Assembly (NCBI GenBank): GCA_013400975.1
Contig: WBMZ01012102.1
Location: forward strand, 143,342-207,341
Length of the DNA: 64,000 bases
Direction: 5' to 3'
Origin: Atrichornis clamosus
Lineage: Eukaryota > Chordata > Aves > Passeriformes > Menuridae
This document shows positions 28,401 through 43,400 of this stretch, one piece after another. The notes under the pieces were generated by a model. That model saw only the letters and a list, made by a program, of their open reading frames with translations. It did no database searches and had not been told where the DNA came from. The position numbers and the translations under genes are program-made. Numbering within the stretch: position 1 is the first letter of the stretch; every line of letters starts with the position of its first letter.

Positions 28401-31400
28401 TGGACAGCTGAACCTTATCTGCTTTGACAAAGTAATGGCTGTGTGGTGGTTGTACCCTCAGTAATAATGGGAGCCAAGCTAGGGGTGGGTGAGTGGGGTT
28501 TGATGGAGCATTTCCATTGTATTTTAGAAACACACTGACCAATGTTGTGTACTTAAGTTTTTGTTGTCTGAACAGAAGCCGTGGCAAATTGTTTTTCTTA
28601 GAATCTAGGAATTGTCTGGTAGCCCTTTTGCTCTGTACTGTGCTGGCATTTTCTGGACAGTAACTTCTTAAAATAAGTCTTGCTTTTTATTCCTCTTGGA
28701 GCTCTCATGTGGGAAGTTAATTTAAATGTACATTTTAACTTAGACTGGCACCTTAACAGAAGATGGCCTGGATCTTTGGGGCTTGCTGCCATCTGAAAGA
28801 AACTGGTAAGGCTCCTTGACACACCAATGGCATCTAAATTTGGTGGGCTAGTGACTGGATTCTCCTACTAGATATATGAACAGATCTGAAAGACAGTTAG
28901 TGTTAAACAGCAGTTTGAAGTTCCCCATATTTCGATTTTTCATTTTATTTCTATAGCGTCTGAAAAATGGAGTTTGCCTTATCCCAGGGATCCTGCTCCA
29001 CATGAAAAGATACAGCCTCTGTTGTCAGCATTTGGCACAGCATGCCTAGGCAGGTAGTCTGCAGTAGACAGGCTGGGTTATATCTCAAAGGTGCAGTGTA
29101 ACCCCAACCCTTTATGACAGGAAGTCACTGTTACCCACAAGATTGATGCTCTGTTCTTTCAGTGGCCTTGATTTTGCCCATTTACATTTCCAGATATGTG
29201 CATGAGTTGCTCAAACTTATATCAGTTTCAGAACTCAAAAGTCCGTGCACAAGCCTCAAGGAAGATATTTCATAATGAGCTGTTCCTCTCTCCATCCCAA
29301 TGGACTGCCCAACTAGACAGAACACACCTGTTCTGAGCATGTGTATCCCAGCTTTAACAGGTGCATGAAAAGTAGTTCATGGGGGAGGACAAGGCCCCAG
29401 AACATGCTTGAGGTCTGACCTCAGGATGGGACTTTAACTGCCCCCAATTGAGGATTTTTTTTCTATTAGCCATGTGTTGTTTGGTTCTCTGATAGTAACT
29501 TTTATGTTCTCTTTTGCTTTAGCTTTCAGGACATTCACAATTTCCCTGCAGACCACAGCCTGCCTTGGGGCCCAGTGTTCAAAGCAATGACAGTTTGTCA
29601 TTCATTAATTGTTTGGGAGGGCAAGATCCAAGGAGATCCACTGGATGTGAAAATGTTTGAGGCCACTAACTGGGTAAAGATGTGCTTTGTTGTTGTGCAA
29701 ACAGTGGCAGGGTGTTTTGGTGGTCTGGCAAAGGAAAAATGTCCCAAGCTGTCCCATGCAAATATCTACTCCCATACAAGTAAAACAGCTAAAACATAGA
29801 AAAGATCCTGCATGCTCAGGCTTCTGAAGAACTGTTCCTGGTTTCTGCCTAGAGCTTTCACCTAGAGGTAGTTGGAGTACTTAACTCATTTGGCTGAAAG
29901 TGGTGAGCTATGCAAACCACGCTGGTGCAACAACTCTGCCTTTGGCTGCTGCCACCTAATGGAATGTCCCAGATGTGACTCACAGATTAAGACAACTTTT
30001 ACAGAGCACGTAAAAGACTTCTGCCAGCTTTGACCTAGGTACAAGACTTTGACATTTGTTAGAGCTCTGTCAATGTAGAGATATTTCTACCATCTTCAAG
30101 TTTTAGATCCTGTGCCCCTATGGAAGCACTCTGCTCCCAGTCTCTGTCCCAGTACCTACACACAGCCTTTAGTGTTGCTATTTACTCTTTGATCAGTTGG
30201 GAGTGGAGAAATGGGCATTTATGAAAACTAAAAGTTGAAAATCTGAGACAGATGAGAGGAAACCAGCCCATAATTACCTGGTGGAAGGTATAGCCACAAG
30301 ACATGGTTGATGCAAGGTAAGAGGTTCAGGGCAGGATTAGCTAGTTATGTGGGTGAGAACATCCATACTTAATATCTATCTCTTTTTGTGTCTGCAAAAT
30401 ATGTAAACCCACCAAGTTTCAAGGAATAAACTATTCACTAATGACAGGAATTGGAGAGTATTTTTCCCTAGGGAAGATCACGTTTGCCATCTCATCTTTA
30501 GGCAGACACCCCATCAAAGTTATAAATGAAACTGGAATTCTGTTAAATAATTCCTATGAAACAGGAATAATTGAGTGTCCTTTGATACCATAAAATATGT
30601 TTGTTCCTCACAATCATGTCATGATGATCAAAAAATCCAGATGATTTGTGGAATACTTCAAGAGTGGAGTGGTGCTTTCTACATTAATTCTTGTGTATTA
30701 TTTTCTCACTGAGACTATGTTATATCTCAACGTTTTTGTTTATTTAGGTGTGTTGTAATGAATAAAGGATTTATTGTCAGTGAGAGGATGTAATCTATTT
30801 GCTGTGCAAGAGTACAGCAGTGTTTAGTGAATGCGGTGAGGTTTCGTATTTGATTGCCAAGAGAGGTGGTGGATTTTCCATTATTGGAACTTTTCAGTTT
30901 GACATCAGACAGACCCCTCTCAGGAATGAATAAGATACCTTGTTCAGAGGGAAGGAAAAGCTTTAAATAGATCCTTGAGATTCCTTTCAGCTACACTGGT
31001 GTTGTGGTCTGAAATGTTTTTGTCTTTCAATAAACAGGTGATAGATGATTCCAATGGACACCAGATTGAAGGTCAAGGATCCACACATGGCACAGTTGTT
31101 AGACCTGGACCTAAAGCTACCACTGTAAGCTATTTGCAGGATTCACATACTTGATCAAGTTAAACTGTGGGTGTAAGATTTACCTTTCAGTATAGAAATT
31201 CTTGTGTGTCCTTGTCCAAGAGAGCTCTTCCCCAGTTTGTCTTTCCTGTAGTGCCTGCAGAGAGATTGCCTTGCTCTCTCTGATTACAGATGCCTGGGGG
31301 AGCTTGCTGCTCACATGAGAAGCAGGGGGCTGCTGGATTAGAGATTGTCCAGCTCAGGGATTTGCCTGTCCTGCTGGCTCAAGGCTCAATCCAACCTCAG

Positions 31401-34400
31401 CTGAGCAGGGAATGCAGTGGAGTCTGGTGGCTGATGTCAGACCCTTGCTAGTGACATAAACTGGTGGGACATTTTCAGACATCCATTTTCTATTTGCAAA
31501 GCAAGGGTAAGACCTAGTAGAGTCTTACTAAAGAAACAGGACTAGTGAGTTCCTTTCAGTAAATTGCATTTAACAGTCTGCTAAAACTGTCAGTGAACTT
31601 TTCCTACTACTTAAACTAAATATTTCTGTACAAATTTAATCTCATCTTTATATACCAGTCATGTTTGTTTGTGTGACTAATTAGCCCATTATACATGGTT
31701 AACTTCTTACCATGGTCCAAAGAATAGACCTAAAATCCTTTGATTTGAGTTTAAATTCCTTGCTGCAGTATGTAATACGCTTTCCTTTCTCCTAGGCCCC
31801 AGTGGAAGGAGTTACCATTTTACATCAGTTTCCTTTTTCCTCAGCCTTGCAAAGAATGTCTGTCATTGCTCAGGAGTTTGGTGGGGGTCCACAGGTCTTC
31901 ATAAAAGGGGCTCCAGAAATAGTAGCCATGCTATGTAGAGCAGAAACAGGTAACTAACGTGTATAAATGCTTCCTAGAAACACATATGTATAAGTGACTT
32001 TTGATGGTGCAATGAAGTGGAAGGTCCAAATGAGATTTGTGTCTAAGTCTTTATACTTCAACTTGTAAAGTCTCTGTTGTGCTCCAAATCTAAGGCCTAG
32101 CTCTCATACAGCTCTTCTCAGCAAAGAAGGACTAAGTAGGAGTAAGTACCAACTCCTGTACAAGGTGTACAGTCTCTGCCAGAATAGATATTTGGAAAAG
32201 TTGTCTACTGGTCCAGTAGACACCAAAAAAAATTTTTATTTTTTTCTCCAAACTCTGGGAGGGCAGCTAAGGGAGCACAGATCCTTCATGACACCCTGGA
32301 AGAAGGTGTTTGCAGAATAGTTTAGGACCTAAGTGCAAAATGACAAAGGCGAGGCAATTATTTTCTTACTGAGCAAAGTTCAGTTCAGCACTTTTCCTTC
32401 ATGTGCTTGGCCTATCGGTGGACTCCAGGTCTACGGGCCCTCTGGGACATAAACCTTGCCTGCTGCAAGGCTTCCTTTCATTAGAAAGTAGTCAAATGCT
32501 GTGATGAACTGTCTTTTCCTCTTTTGCACAGTCCCACCGAACTTTGAACGCAAGCTCCTGCTCTACACAGCACAGGGCTTTAGGGTCATTGGAATGGCAT
32601 GCAAATCCCTGCAGGCAGGGAAGCCGTCTGCTGCTCTAACAAGGTAAGCCACAGTCTGCTGCTTCTGGACACATTCAGCCATGGGCCAGTGGTGCCTCAC
32701 ATAGTACGAGCACCACATCACCCCTGCCAAGAGAAGGGTCATAGCACAGTGTTTTGTTAGATTCAGGCCATAGGGAATCTGATTAAAATCTGGATATAGG
32801 TCTGAGAATAGGTAGAGGGCACTCTTACAGCACATGCCCAGAATCCTTGCATATTTCTCAACTTTCTTAAATTTGGATTAACATAGGAAGGATAATCTAT
32901 TACACTCTGAAGACTGCTGCACCCTTCCCTCATTGCATTCCATCATTTCTACCAGTCCTTTTGCATTCCATCATTTCTACCAGTCCTTTTGCAGCTTTAT
33001 CCATGCTTTCAGTTGAAGATAAGTCCTCTTTTTTTATTACTATTATCCACACTCCTGATTAAGCAAAGGCAACAGAGGACCCCCATTACTGTTCTCTAGC
33101 CCAGTCAAAGTCAGCGAACTATATTCTGCTGTTGTCTTGGTCCAATCCTTTTAACTTTCTATCTTTATCTCTCTTTAGTTGCTAGAGAAGTCAGCAAACA
33201 CTTCTATTATGCTTATGGTATTAGTTTTTCACAAGCCTCACACAAGAACACGCACACATGAATCCATATAGTTTTTCCCAAATCCCTTTATCTTATGCCT
33301 GTGATACTCCAGAAACACCATTTCTGAAATATCCACAGTTACTGAGCATCTGCTGTCCTCTCTCTTTACTAGCTGCAGGTACTAATCCAGGTGGGGCTCA
33401 CTTGCTTTTTCACAAGGCTTTTGGCTTTGCTGAAAGGGCCAATGACATTGAGGCAGAGTGCAAGTGGTTACTTAACTCCTGTGACAGGTGTCATAACAGA
33501 CCTCTCCAACCCAATGAGCAAATGTGTGTGATAAGGCCCAGACTTTGCAGTTGTGTGTGCAGTTACAGCATGGGTGATGTATATGCTGCCAGGAGAAAAG
33601 AGAAAGCTGGTGGTCAAACACAAGATCTGCAGTGAAAGCAGTGACTGTTCAGGTGCCCCCTGACTCAGCTGCTCTGACTGCCGTGGAAGTGTTCGGCATC
33701 ACCTTTCAGTGAAGGCTAAAAGCGGCTAAATTTAGTGTTTGAAAGCTTTTCTTCTTTTCAGAGTCTTCAGAGTCAACCTGTGTCCCTGAGAGACCTCTAG
33801 TTCAGGACTCAGCGTTGGGTTATTTACAAAATTCTGTTTTAAACTGCACGTGTTCAAGTGTAAAAAAGCAAGAGCACAGGTGAAAAGAAAAATGTAGGGG
33901 AAAACAGAATTGGAGTTGCCGCATGCTGTTTGCTCAGGTCCAACTGTCAAGAGGAGCAGATATGTTAACTAAGGTGTGTTTCTTTGTCATGCGGTCCTAA
34001 AATGAGGACTGTAAAGCCGGAATGTTTTAAATAAGGAGTGGGATGATGCTAGTATAACAGAGACCTGCTATTCACCATCAGAATATGTGCTAGAAAAGTG
34101 TTTATGAAGAGGAGATCTTTATAAAAATGTACTCACCTAATGTGCAGAAACTTTTCAAATCAAACCACCACAGTTTGAGACTCCTGCAGGAAATTCGGGG
34201 TGCTTTTTCATGCTGGCTAAAAATAGTGCATGAATGAAAAACATTTGATTTGGTAATTAAGCAGACATGAGCTGGAAGCTGGCTGTGTACTGAGCTCCTT
34301 CTTCAGAACAAGGGACGAAGAGAAAAGAAGGGTGAAAAATCAAGTGAAGAGTGTCCATACACAACCAGCACCATGTGCTGCCAGTGGGAAGCAAACCCTG

Positions 34401-37400
34401 CTGGTATTGAAATAGCACCACAAAAGACAGACAGCCTGAGACCGCAGAAAATAAATGAATCATTTTAATTCTTTTGAGTTAGGTAGGATGGTTGACAGTT
34501 TTAGCTGGCTATCACCAAATCCAATATAAAAACAGGGCAAAGGCAAAAAAAAAAATATTAAATCTGTCTGTCTCTTTTGACTGTTAGGGAGGAGGTAGAA
34601 TCTGATCTGACATTCCTGGGTCTGCTGATAATGGAGAATCGATTAAAGAGGGAGACAAAGCCTGTCCTGGAAGAGCTCAGTGCTGCCCGCATCAGGAGTG
34701 TTATGGTCACAGGTATATTAAAAAAGGTGGATTAATTATGTGGCCACTGGCCCAGTGATGTTTAAGTGAACAGTCTGCTGTTGTCACCACCACTGGTAGG
34801 AAGGCACAGTTTTTAATCCAAGAAGCATCTGTGTTTTAGCAATGACGTGAGCTGGACCGTGTTGTCCCTTGCACCTTTACCAGGCTGCATCAGATTCTAA
34901 TAAAGGCATGTCATGCAAAATCTCTTTTTTATAGGGCCTCCTGAAACCCTGTTGTCATTAATGAGCAAAAAGATGGAGCATGGGTGCCAGGAAAAACCTC
35001 CAAACCTTACAACATCTGAAATTCATGCCTACCAGTGCCTGTTTATCCCACTTTTTTTTTTTCTTGAAGAGCTGTTCTATCCAAATTCAACCCAGGGTTT
35101 AGATAAAATAACCCCAACTCTTTCCATGGTCTGAAGACGTTTTTCCAGGAGCTGCACAGATCTTGTCTTCTTGGGCCTCATCCCTTTCAGCACATTTACA
35201 CCAAAGCAAATCGATGAGAATCAGGGATACCAGCAGCAACTTAGCAGTGAATTCCTTATTGGTTTTTGTATTAAACAAATAATCTAGAAGCACATTCCTC
35301 ATCTGGATTTTTTCAAGCTGAAGATGAAAATATTTCATCTCCAGATCAAAATATTTCTTTTCCAGTTGAAAATATATTTAATGATTGAGACAAACATTCT
35401 CTGCAGTTTTAATCTTTCTCAAAAGCTTCCTTATGCACAGACACTGAAACCTTACTGATTCTCCATAAACAATTCCTCACTGCAGAAATGTTCAGATAAC
35501 ACTCCTTTTGATTTTTGTAGGTGACAACATTCAGACAGCTATAACAGTTGCCAAAAATGCTGGGATGATTGCTCCAACACACAAAGTGATTCTTGTGGAA
35601 GCAAACAAAGTGCCTGGATCTTTTTCAGCATCTATAACTTGGAAATCCCTAGAAGAAAACAAAACAGATGATTACAGAAGCCTGGTGAGCATATCAGAAG
35701 CAGGTGTTGTGCAGCAGGAAAACAAATTAAGCTGGAATGCTTTAAATAAGGAGTGGGATGATGCTAGTATAACAGAGACCTGCTATTCACCATCAGAATA
35801 TGTGCTAGAAAAGTGTTTATGAAGAGGGGATCTTTATAAACATGTACTTCCATAAAGCTCACTCCCTAGCATATTATCCTGTGAACACGTATTTGCTAAT
35901 TGCCTGGCTGGGTTTGAGAACAGCTTTGTAGAAATCTCAGAAAGATTTGTCTGTAGCCCTCATGCTTAGCTGATGCCAGTATAAATTCTTCCTTTCCCTG
36001 CAAGATAAATTTGATGGTACAGATATGGACTTAAAATCTGTGAAGCTGCATTGAGCTCTGTTCAAGCAGAGTTAGCACTTCCCCATACCTGCAGAATTAA
36101 AACACAGATTAACTGTTGAGAAATTGCACATACACAGTGAAACACAGCAAGATAGGCTAAGAAATTTATTTCATCAAGCATCTCCACAGAGAAGCTGGGA
36201 CAAAGACCTGTTACTTTCTCCCTGAAGAGATAGTCTGAGGGTGCTGGCCCTTCTCTGAGAAGTATTAGAGTCAGGCAGGGGGTAGGGAATATCTCCAGGG
36301 GCTGCTGAGTGGCTCCTTTCTACCAAAGCTCAGCCCGAACACTTCTGCACTGTATTTCACTGCAGAAAGGCTTGCCTAGGTGCGGTGCCCATCTGCTGTC
36401 TCTTTAGTCCCTCTCACTCCCAGTGCAGCCCACCAGATTGTCACTGTTGCATGAATTCTATCAAATGCAGCAATGCTGAGGGTCAGCCTTTAAAACCTAT
36501 AAAACACTCAGTTGACACTGAAATTAATGGCATTTATATGCCTCAATCCCTTTACAAATTCAAGCAAAGGCAATGGGCCTTGAACGCAAGTCTCCCAAAG
36601 TCTCCAAAAGCACCCTCCCCATGGTACGTCCTGTACTTTGTCTGTAGTAGTGTCTGTGTAAATGCAGAGTAGGTTTTGAGGGCCTGAGCACAGCAACTCA
36701 TTCTGTCTTATTTTATAGGAGGATGACACTCAGACTGAGCCAGGAATCAGGCTGGCACTGGCATCAGGCCAGTACCATTTTGCCATGAGTGGAAAATCTT
36801 ACCAAATTGCAGCACAGCATTTCAGGCACTTGCTTCCAAAGGTAAGATCTGGATTATTTAACTGGAATAGCCCTGCCATTCAGGAGATTCAGATTGTCCT
36901 GGTACAATCAGCTGAAAAGATGATCTGTACCAGGTCATTTTTTGGGAACAATTATAACCCTGAAATACTTATGGGCTAGATGAATCTCTGGTATTATCAT
37001 ATGGGGAAGGACACGAAAATCCCTGTATTTTTTCTGCACATGAGAGGAGCAGACCTGCCTCATGGTGTGAGGACATGATTTAAAACATTTGTGCCCATAT
37101 GCCTAGCCCTTGCACAGCACTGATTCTGTACTGTTTTGGAGAACAGGAGAAAACATGGTATTACACATGGTGCAATTCAGCATAGCTTGTCTGTTCTGTG
37201 GAAAGAGCACTCTCATGAATTCTCTTCTTACAAATCCCTGCCTGGCAATCTATGTTCAGGTAACTCAAATGGCATACTAGACCTCTTGTCCTTTTTGTGA
37301 TTGTTACTTTTTCAAAATATTAAGATTCCTCTTACTTTTGATCACCAGCCTTTCCTGCTTCAGAGTCTAGAATCAGTTGTTTGTAAATGTGATATTTCAG

Positions 37401-40400
37401 TGATTTTTATTCAGATTATTACTGAAATAACTTACTTCAAGTGTTTTAAAAATAATTTCCCTTTTTTTCTCTTCTTATAGCTCTTGCTGAATGGAACAGT
37501 TTTTGCTAGAATGTCTCCTAGTCAGAAATCCAGCCTTGTAGAAGAGTTTCAAAAACTGGAGTAAGTTCCTAATGAATTTGAAAGTGTTTGTTGAATTCCC
37601 AGGCTTGAAAAGAGTCTAGTAAGGGTTAGTTTTATCTAGTATAGCATTTCATGGAACTGCACAAAACTGAAACTTCCACATTTCTACAACTCGGCAATTA
37701 AATTCCAAAATAATCTTGTTAAAAAAGAGACACTGAACTCCATGCTGGTTTGGCAACCTGTCAAAGATCTAACACTCCCATGATTCTGGCTTTTCTTTGT
37801 TCACATCATCCTTTATTATTCTCACTGTGCCTGAAGGATCAGCACTTGTCTCCCCAAGATTTTTAGGAATCTGTCCCAGCACTGCAGCTTCTCTGATGCT
37901 TGCAGTCTTTTTATTGCACTACTGCTGCTCAGTGTGATGGGTTAGATAATGTGACAGGGCAGTCTGGATTGGTATGCCCTGTTCTGCTCATATATGTATG
38001 TGTATATATATATAGATATATAGATATAGATATATTCTTAAGTCCCAGGCACCTTCTTGCCTCTTGTTCAGCTGTTTCCCAAGTCTTTGGAAGACCCTCA
38101 CCCTTACTTCACTTAGTGAGCCCCAGGCTTTGCCCTAGAGCAAGGTGAGCTTCAGACCTTTTCAGATAATCAACCTGGCGTGTGCAGTTGGGAGCACCTC
38201 AGCTGCTGTCTGGCCAGAAAGGCCTTAACTTTCCAGAAAGGCTTGTAACAAAAATCTTGCATGACTTGCATAAATGACTTGCATGGAGCAGGCTCTGATT
38301 CCTCATTTGCCTTGTCACTTCATTTTTTAGTTACTTCGTGGGTATGTGTGGAGATGGAGCCAATGACTGTGGGGTAAGTGAAAATTTTTTACAGTGTATT
38401 TAGTTTAAAAATGAGCAATGAATTTAATGCCAGTAGAATATTCCAAACTAAGCACATGCTGGAGATGGGAGTGCATCACTTATTCACAGAGCAGCTGTAC
38501 TGTCACCAATATTGATGCAGACCAGATGCAACAAGTATGGTCCTTACCATGCAAGAGTTGTCTTATGCAGAGATTTTTGCAGTTTGTGGTCTCAAGGACT
38601 GATTCATTTTCCTTTTAAAAATCACCAAAAGATTCTCCTGGGGAAGGCAAGCAGAGAACTTAGACTATCTGCATAAGGTGTGAGAGCAAACAAATGCTAG
38701 CAAAGGAGGCAGATTCAAACCTGTCTTCTTCAGCTGGTAGTGGATGGCTCTGGGGTCTGTGGAAAATGAGCTTTCCCTTGCTCTGATCCCCATTCTTTCC
38801 CTGACCCGACATCTCACTGGAGAAACCGTCCAGTTGGAGCACACCCAGGGAGTGAAGAGGGACTGCTGTTCACAGAACACATCCTGTAATAAGGGGTCAC
38901 TGCTTGGCTGACATGTAAGTTGCTGTGTTTTCCTGGTTTGTGGGCATTGAAGAAGAATGTGACTTTCAGGCTTTGAAAGTGGCCCACGCAGGGATATCCC
39001 TGTCAGAGCAGGAGGCGTCTGTGGCTTCACCTTTCACATCCCAAACCCCCAGCATAGCCTGTGTGCCAGAGCTAATCAGGTAAGCATGGATTTTTGTTTC
39101 CTATTTCATAAAGAATACAGTTCCCACTCCTTTCAAACATTAATGATGTTCCCACCAAGTTACAATATGCATATCTAGAGAAAAATAAATGTCTCTGGCC
39201 TTGAAATTGCCATTTGCCTAGTCCCTATCTGAAATTCCTTTAAGATACAGTAATTACCTCAAAACTACAAGAGGACGGCATTTACCGTTGAGCTTTATGT
39301 CAATAAAAGTATTTTAAATGCAAAAGACATAACAAAATGAACAATGCTCCATAAAGCTGAATCAAATATCCACAAGCCAACCTGTACGCTGGTGTTAGGT
39401 CCTGCCTCTGATACCCTATGCAAGCAAAATTTGGCATCTGTTGTGCCAGGATCCTGATTTTGTTTATTGGGGCATTTGAGTAGCCAAGGAGGGTGTGTTA
39501 CCCTCACTGGATACTGCCTGTTCAGGGCAGGAGGAGCGGACTTGTTCGGTTCAACTCACTGAGCAGCTGCTTGACTTTGTATGTTTTACCTCATATAGAG
39601 TTGTTACCTGCACTATTAATGTCAGCAGAAAAAGTTGCTGGGGTAAATTGTCGTCTACAGAATAGAGATGGCTGGAATCAAGCCCATTTCCTTGCAACAA
39701 GATATCTCCAAGTGAAGATTTTACTTTCATTTAGGCCAGGTTTCATTTATTTCCCCTCCCAGCAAGATATTGACAGAGGCTTTTCTGCTTGTGACACATG
39801 CCTTGTTTTTCAACAGCCTTTTGAGAGGACTGGCAACAGGAACAGACCCATCACCTAATTGCCGTCCTTTATTCGCGTCTTCACACAGGGAAGGCCGTGC
39901 TGCTCTTGTCACTTCCTTCTGCATGTTCAAGTACATGGCACTGTACAGCACAATTCAGTACCTTGGTGTTCTCCTACTTTACTGGGTAAGTGTTGGGAAC
40001 ATGTTGGCTGGAACTGGGTGAGCTTCTACTCCCTTGTAGGAGAAACAGGGCATAAAAGCAACATGAAACTAGGGCTTTTACCTTTACCTGAGCTGCGAAC
40101 TTCTGTGGTGTGATTATATGGTCCTCCTGTATCCTCAGCTGCAAACTGGAAAGATTCTTCCCATAAACTTCAGCCAGAGGGCTCAAGATCCAAGCTGGGC
40201 AAAAAGAAAGCTGAGATTCTGAACAGTATTTTGGATGGATGAGGGCATATGTCTGTGAAAAGGGAGAATCTGGTGTAAGCATATGCTGTTATAATTTATT
40301 CAGCATTTACAGCAGGAATTAACTTGACAGTAAGCAAACCCCCTGGAGTGCCTTAAACCACTTTTGCATGGCTTTCTCCCAGGTGGAGAGGAGGGCTTTG

Positions 40401-43400
40401 TGTTCAGAAGTAACCCAGCAGTGAGAAAGCACATCTCTTCAAATACTCTTCTTATTTTATTGCATGGAGTGAACTGGAAGCATAGTTAGTGTGAACAACG
40501 TGCAAAATGAGAATATTCACTGCAGGCCCAATGGCAGGGTGGTGAAATGTGTGGTCCCCTTGTCTGCAGAGCAGCATTTCAGAAAGAACAGCAGAGCATT
40601 AGCTCCATGTATATAATACGGCTTTCTGGAGACGACATAAATATACCCCTGGCAAACGTCTGATTTGTGATTTTTTTTCTTTGTTTTCCTCTTTTCAGCA
40701 ACTAAACTCCTTTGGGAATTACCAATTTTTGTTCCAAGATCTGGCTATTACCACTGTAATTGGTGTGACAAGTAAGCCCCTTAGTCATCTTATGTACTAA
40801 TGAGAGAACAGTCTCAAATATTTATCTCCTCCTTGGAAATGCATAATTCTATTTACAGAAAAGAAGAAAATGGAGACTGCACTTCCTGCACACTAAGCAC
40901 GTTCTGTGTAGAGTACAGGATGTTTAGATTAGTAGAAGAGGGGTCTTGTTTGAGAAAAGCCCTGAAGTAAGATGGTTAATACTTAGTGGTGCATTTGCTG
41001 GGCGTGTAGGTTGCTGCTAACTGGGATGCTGTCTCTAGAAGGAGTAAACCCACACCTAGTGCAGTGGAGTCTATTAGGGTGTTTTTTTCTGTTGACTTAG
41101 GAAGGCAGATTAAGAAGATACCTGACTCCATGCCCAAATGAAAAAGTGTAGGCATTGACTTTTTGAAGTCCTGCTCACCTTTGAAGCTGTGTAGACCAGA
41201 GCCCCAAGAGGAGAGAGAGAGGTGAAAATGGAGCAGAAGAAAGATGTCAGACACTACAGAGCAGGGAGCTGTAAGCCAAGAATAAAAGAGAAAACAGGTG
41301 CTGAGGCAGAAAGTGAAAGACAGTGTTACTGAGATAGAGTAAGTGCAGGGAGAGGTTTAGAAGCAGGAATGGCAAGGACAGGGCCATGAAAAACATATAG
41401 CAAAACCACATCCTGGTGTGTTCCATCCTTGCTGGAACACAGACAACAGGAGAAGACTTTGATTAAATCAAGCCTAAAAGTGTTAGATACAACACTGGGT
41501 GCCAAAAGCTACATTGCTGTCGGTAGCCCATCTAGAATTGCATCAAAGCTTTCTGTATAGCTCTTTTACTCAAAGTCTGGATAACTTTGTTAAACCTAAG
41601 AACAGGGAAAAACCTGCTGTATCAAGTAATGCAGTCCTGCTCCAGCTCAAATAACCAGGCACTAGGTTTTTAGTCCAGGAGGATGCACAGAACATAGGCA
41701 GCAGAAAATCCCAAGTCACAGCTGACAAAGTGACAGAAAGAGAACAGAACAGCTTGAGTATATCTTTATATCCTTGGGCCTGACAGTAGCCAAATAAAAT
41801 AAAAATCCAAGATTTTATTTTCCAAAAATGTCTCATTATAGTCAGATGCCATTAATTAACCTCCTCTGTGTCAATATAATTTTGTGAGAAAACTACTCTG
41901 TATTATGTACTTGATACAGTCTTTGTATGTTTTATAAATAATATTATAGACTGTAAAATTATAAAGAATATTATAGACTGCCATTGATACAGTATTATAC
42001 AGCAGCACTGCTTGTATTTTGGACACATTAGTAAACGTCTGTGCATATTTCAGTGAGTTTTACAGGTGCCTATCCAAAGCTGGTCCCCTACAGGCCTCCA
42101 AGCCAGCTCGTCTCACCCCCATTGCTGCTCTCTGTTGTACTTAACATCCTCTTCAGCCTCAGCATGCAGATTTTTGGGTTTCTGATGGTCCAGGAGCAGC
42201 CTTGGTATTCCAAGACTGATATACACAGGTAGGTCCCCATTTTGGGGCTCTGGATACCACAGGGTTGACCTAGTGGGGCGGGTCTGCAGGATACTATTGA
42301 TCAGCTTAACTGCAGGCCTGATGGGATGTGCTGCCCACAGCATGCAAACCCTTCAACCAGTGTTGTGTGCAGGTGCCTAACTCTCCAGCAACCTGCCACA
42401 CAGCGCAGGGCATGTGGTGAGAAGGGTTCTGCTGAGCACAGAGGGGAAGATTTGACTGCAGGAGAGACCAGGTTTGAGCTCAAGCTCTGACAGGTTCAGG
42501 AAGCTCAACCCAGTGGTGAGACTGAGGGTGTTGCTAGTAAGCTATGTCATGGCTGTGAGGGACGATTCCCGGTAGTGAATGGTGGAAGCTGGGGGAAATA
42601 TGGGACAGGACAATGGTAATTCCGTGACCAGTGTGACACTCTTTTCCAGTGCCTGTCTCCCGGTGAACAACCACGTGGGGAATGCTTCCTCAAGCCTGGG
42701 GCTCCACGGGGTGACAGATGGAGCCCATGAGCAAACAGACAATGGCTACAAAAGCTATGAAAACACCACGGTGTGGCTGCTAAGTACCATCAATTGCCTC
42801 ATTGTAGCACTAGTGTTTTCCAAGGGAAAGCCTTTCAGGCAACCCATCTACACAAACTGTAAGTATGGAGAGAGATGAAGGGGTATATAAGTCAACTCAG
42901 AAGGTCAGTTTAATAGGGAAATATTAAAACTTGACCAAAATTATGTCAGCCAAAAAGTCAGGAGAAAGACTGTCCTGTGAACGGAAGATGAGCAGGTGTT
43001 TGTGATAGTTCCAGAAGTTGCATTGAGTCATTGAAGAGCTGTTCTTCTTATCTGTGGGACAATTCCTGAAGCATGTTCTCAGACAAAACTCTCTTCAGCT
43101 CTTTTTTTTTTTTTTTTTTTTGCTGAAGAGTTAAAATAATGCTGCAGGATTCATGGCCTTGATGTTTTGGTATAATCATAGTGAGGAGGGGACATTCCTC
43201 CCAGATAACAGAAAAGTGGGTCATCAGTCTCCCAGAACAAGGCACAGCAAGAATGAGTGTGTGGAGGGTGAAGTTTGGTGCATGCCAGCTGAAGAAAAAA
43301 TGAATTTACTTGTCATTGCAACATTTGCCTACAGATGGGGAGGGTAATAAGTTCTCCACCACTTAGACTCTTTAGATCCTGATCAAGAGCAAAGTCTTGA

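Larger units (their letters stand above)
32644..34587 (+). other. ATP13A4: ATP13A4 intron 17 with two duplications
   Basis: 1.9-kb intron. Holds a 28-bp tandem duplication (32933-32988) and one copy of a ~115-bp direct repeat (34019-34133) whose partner lies in intron 19. Confidence 0.85.
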
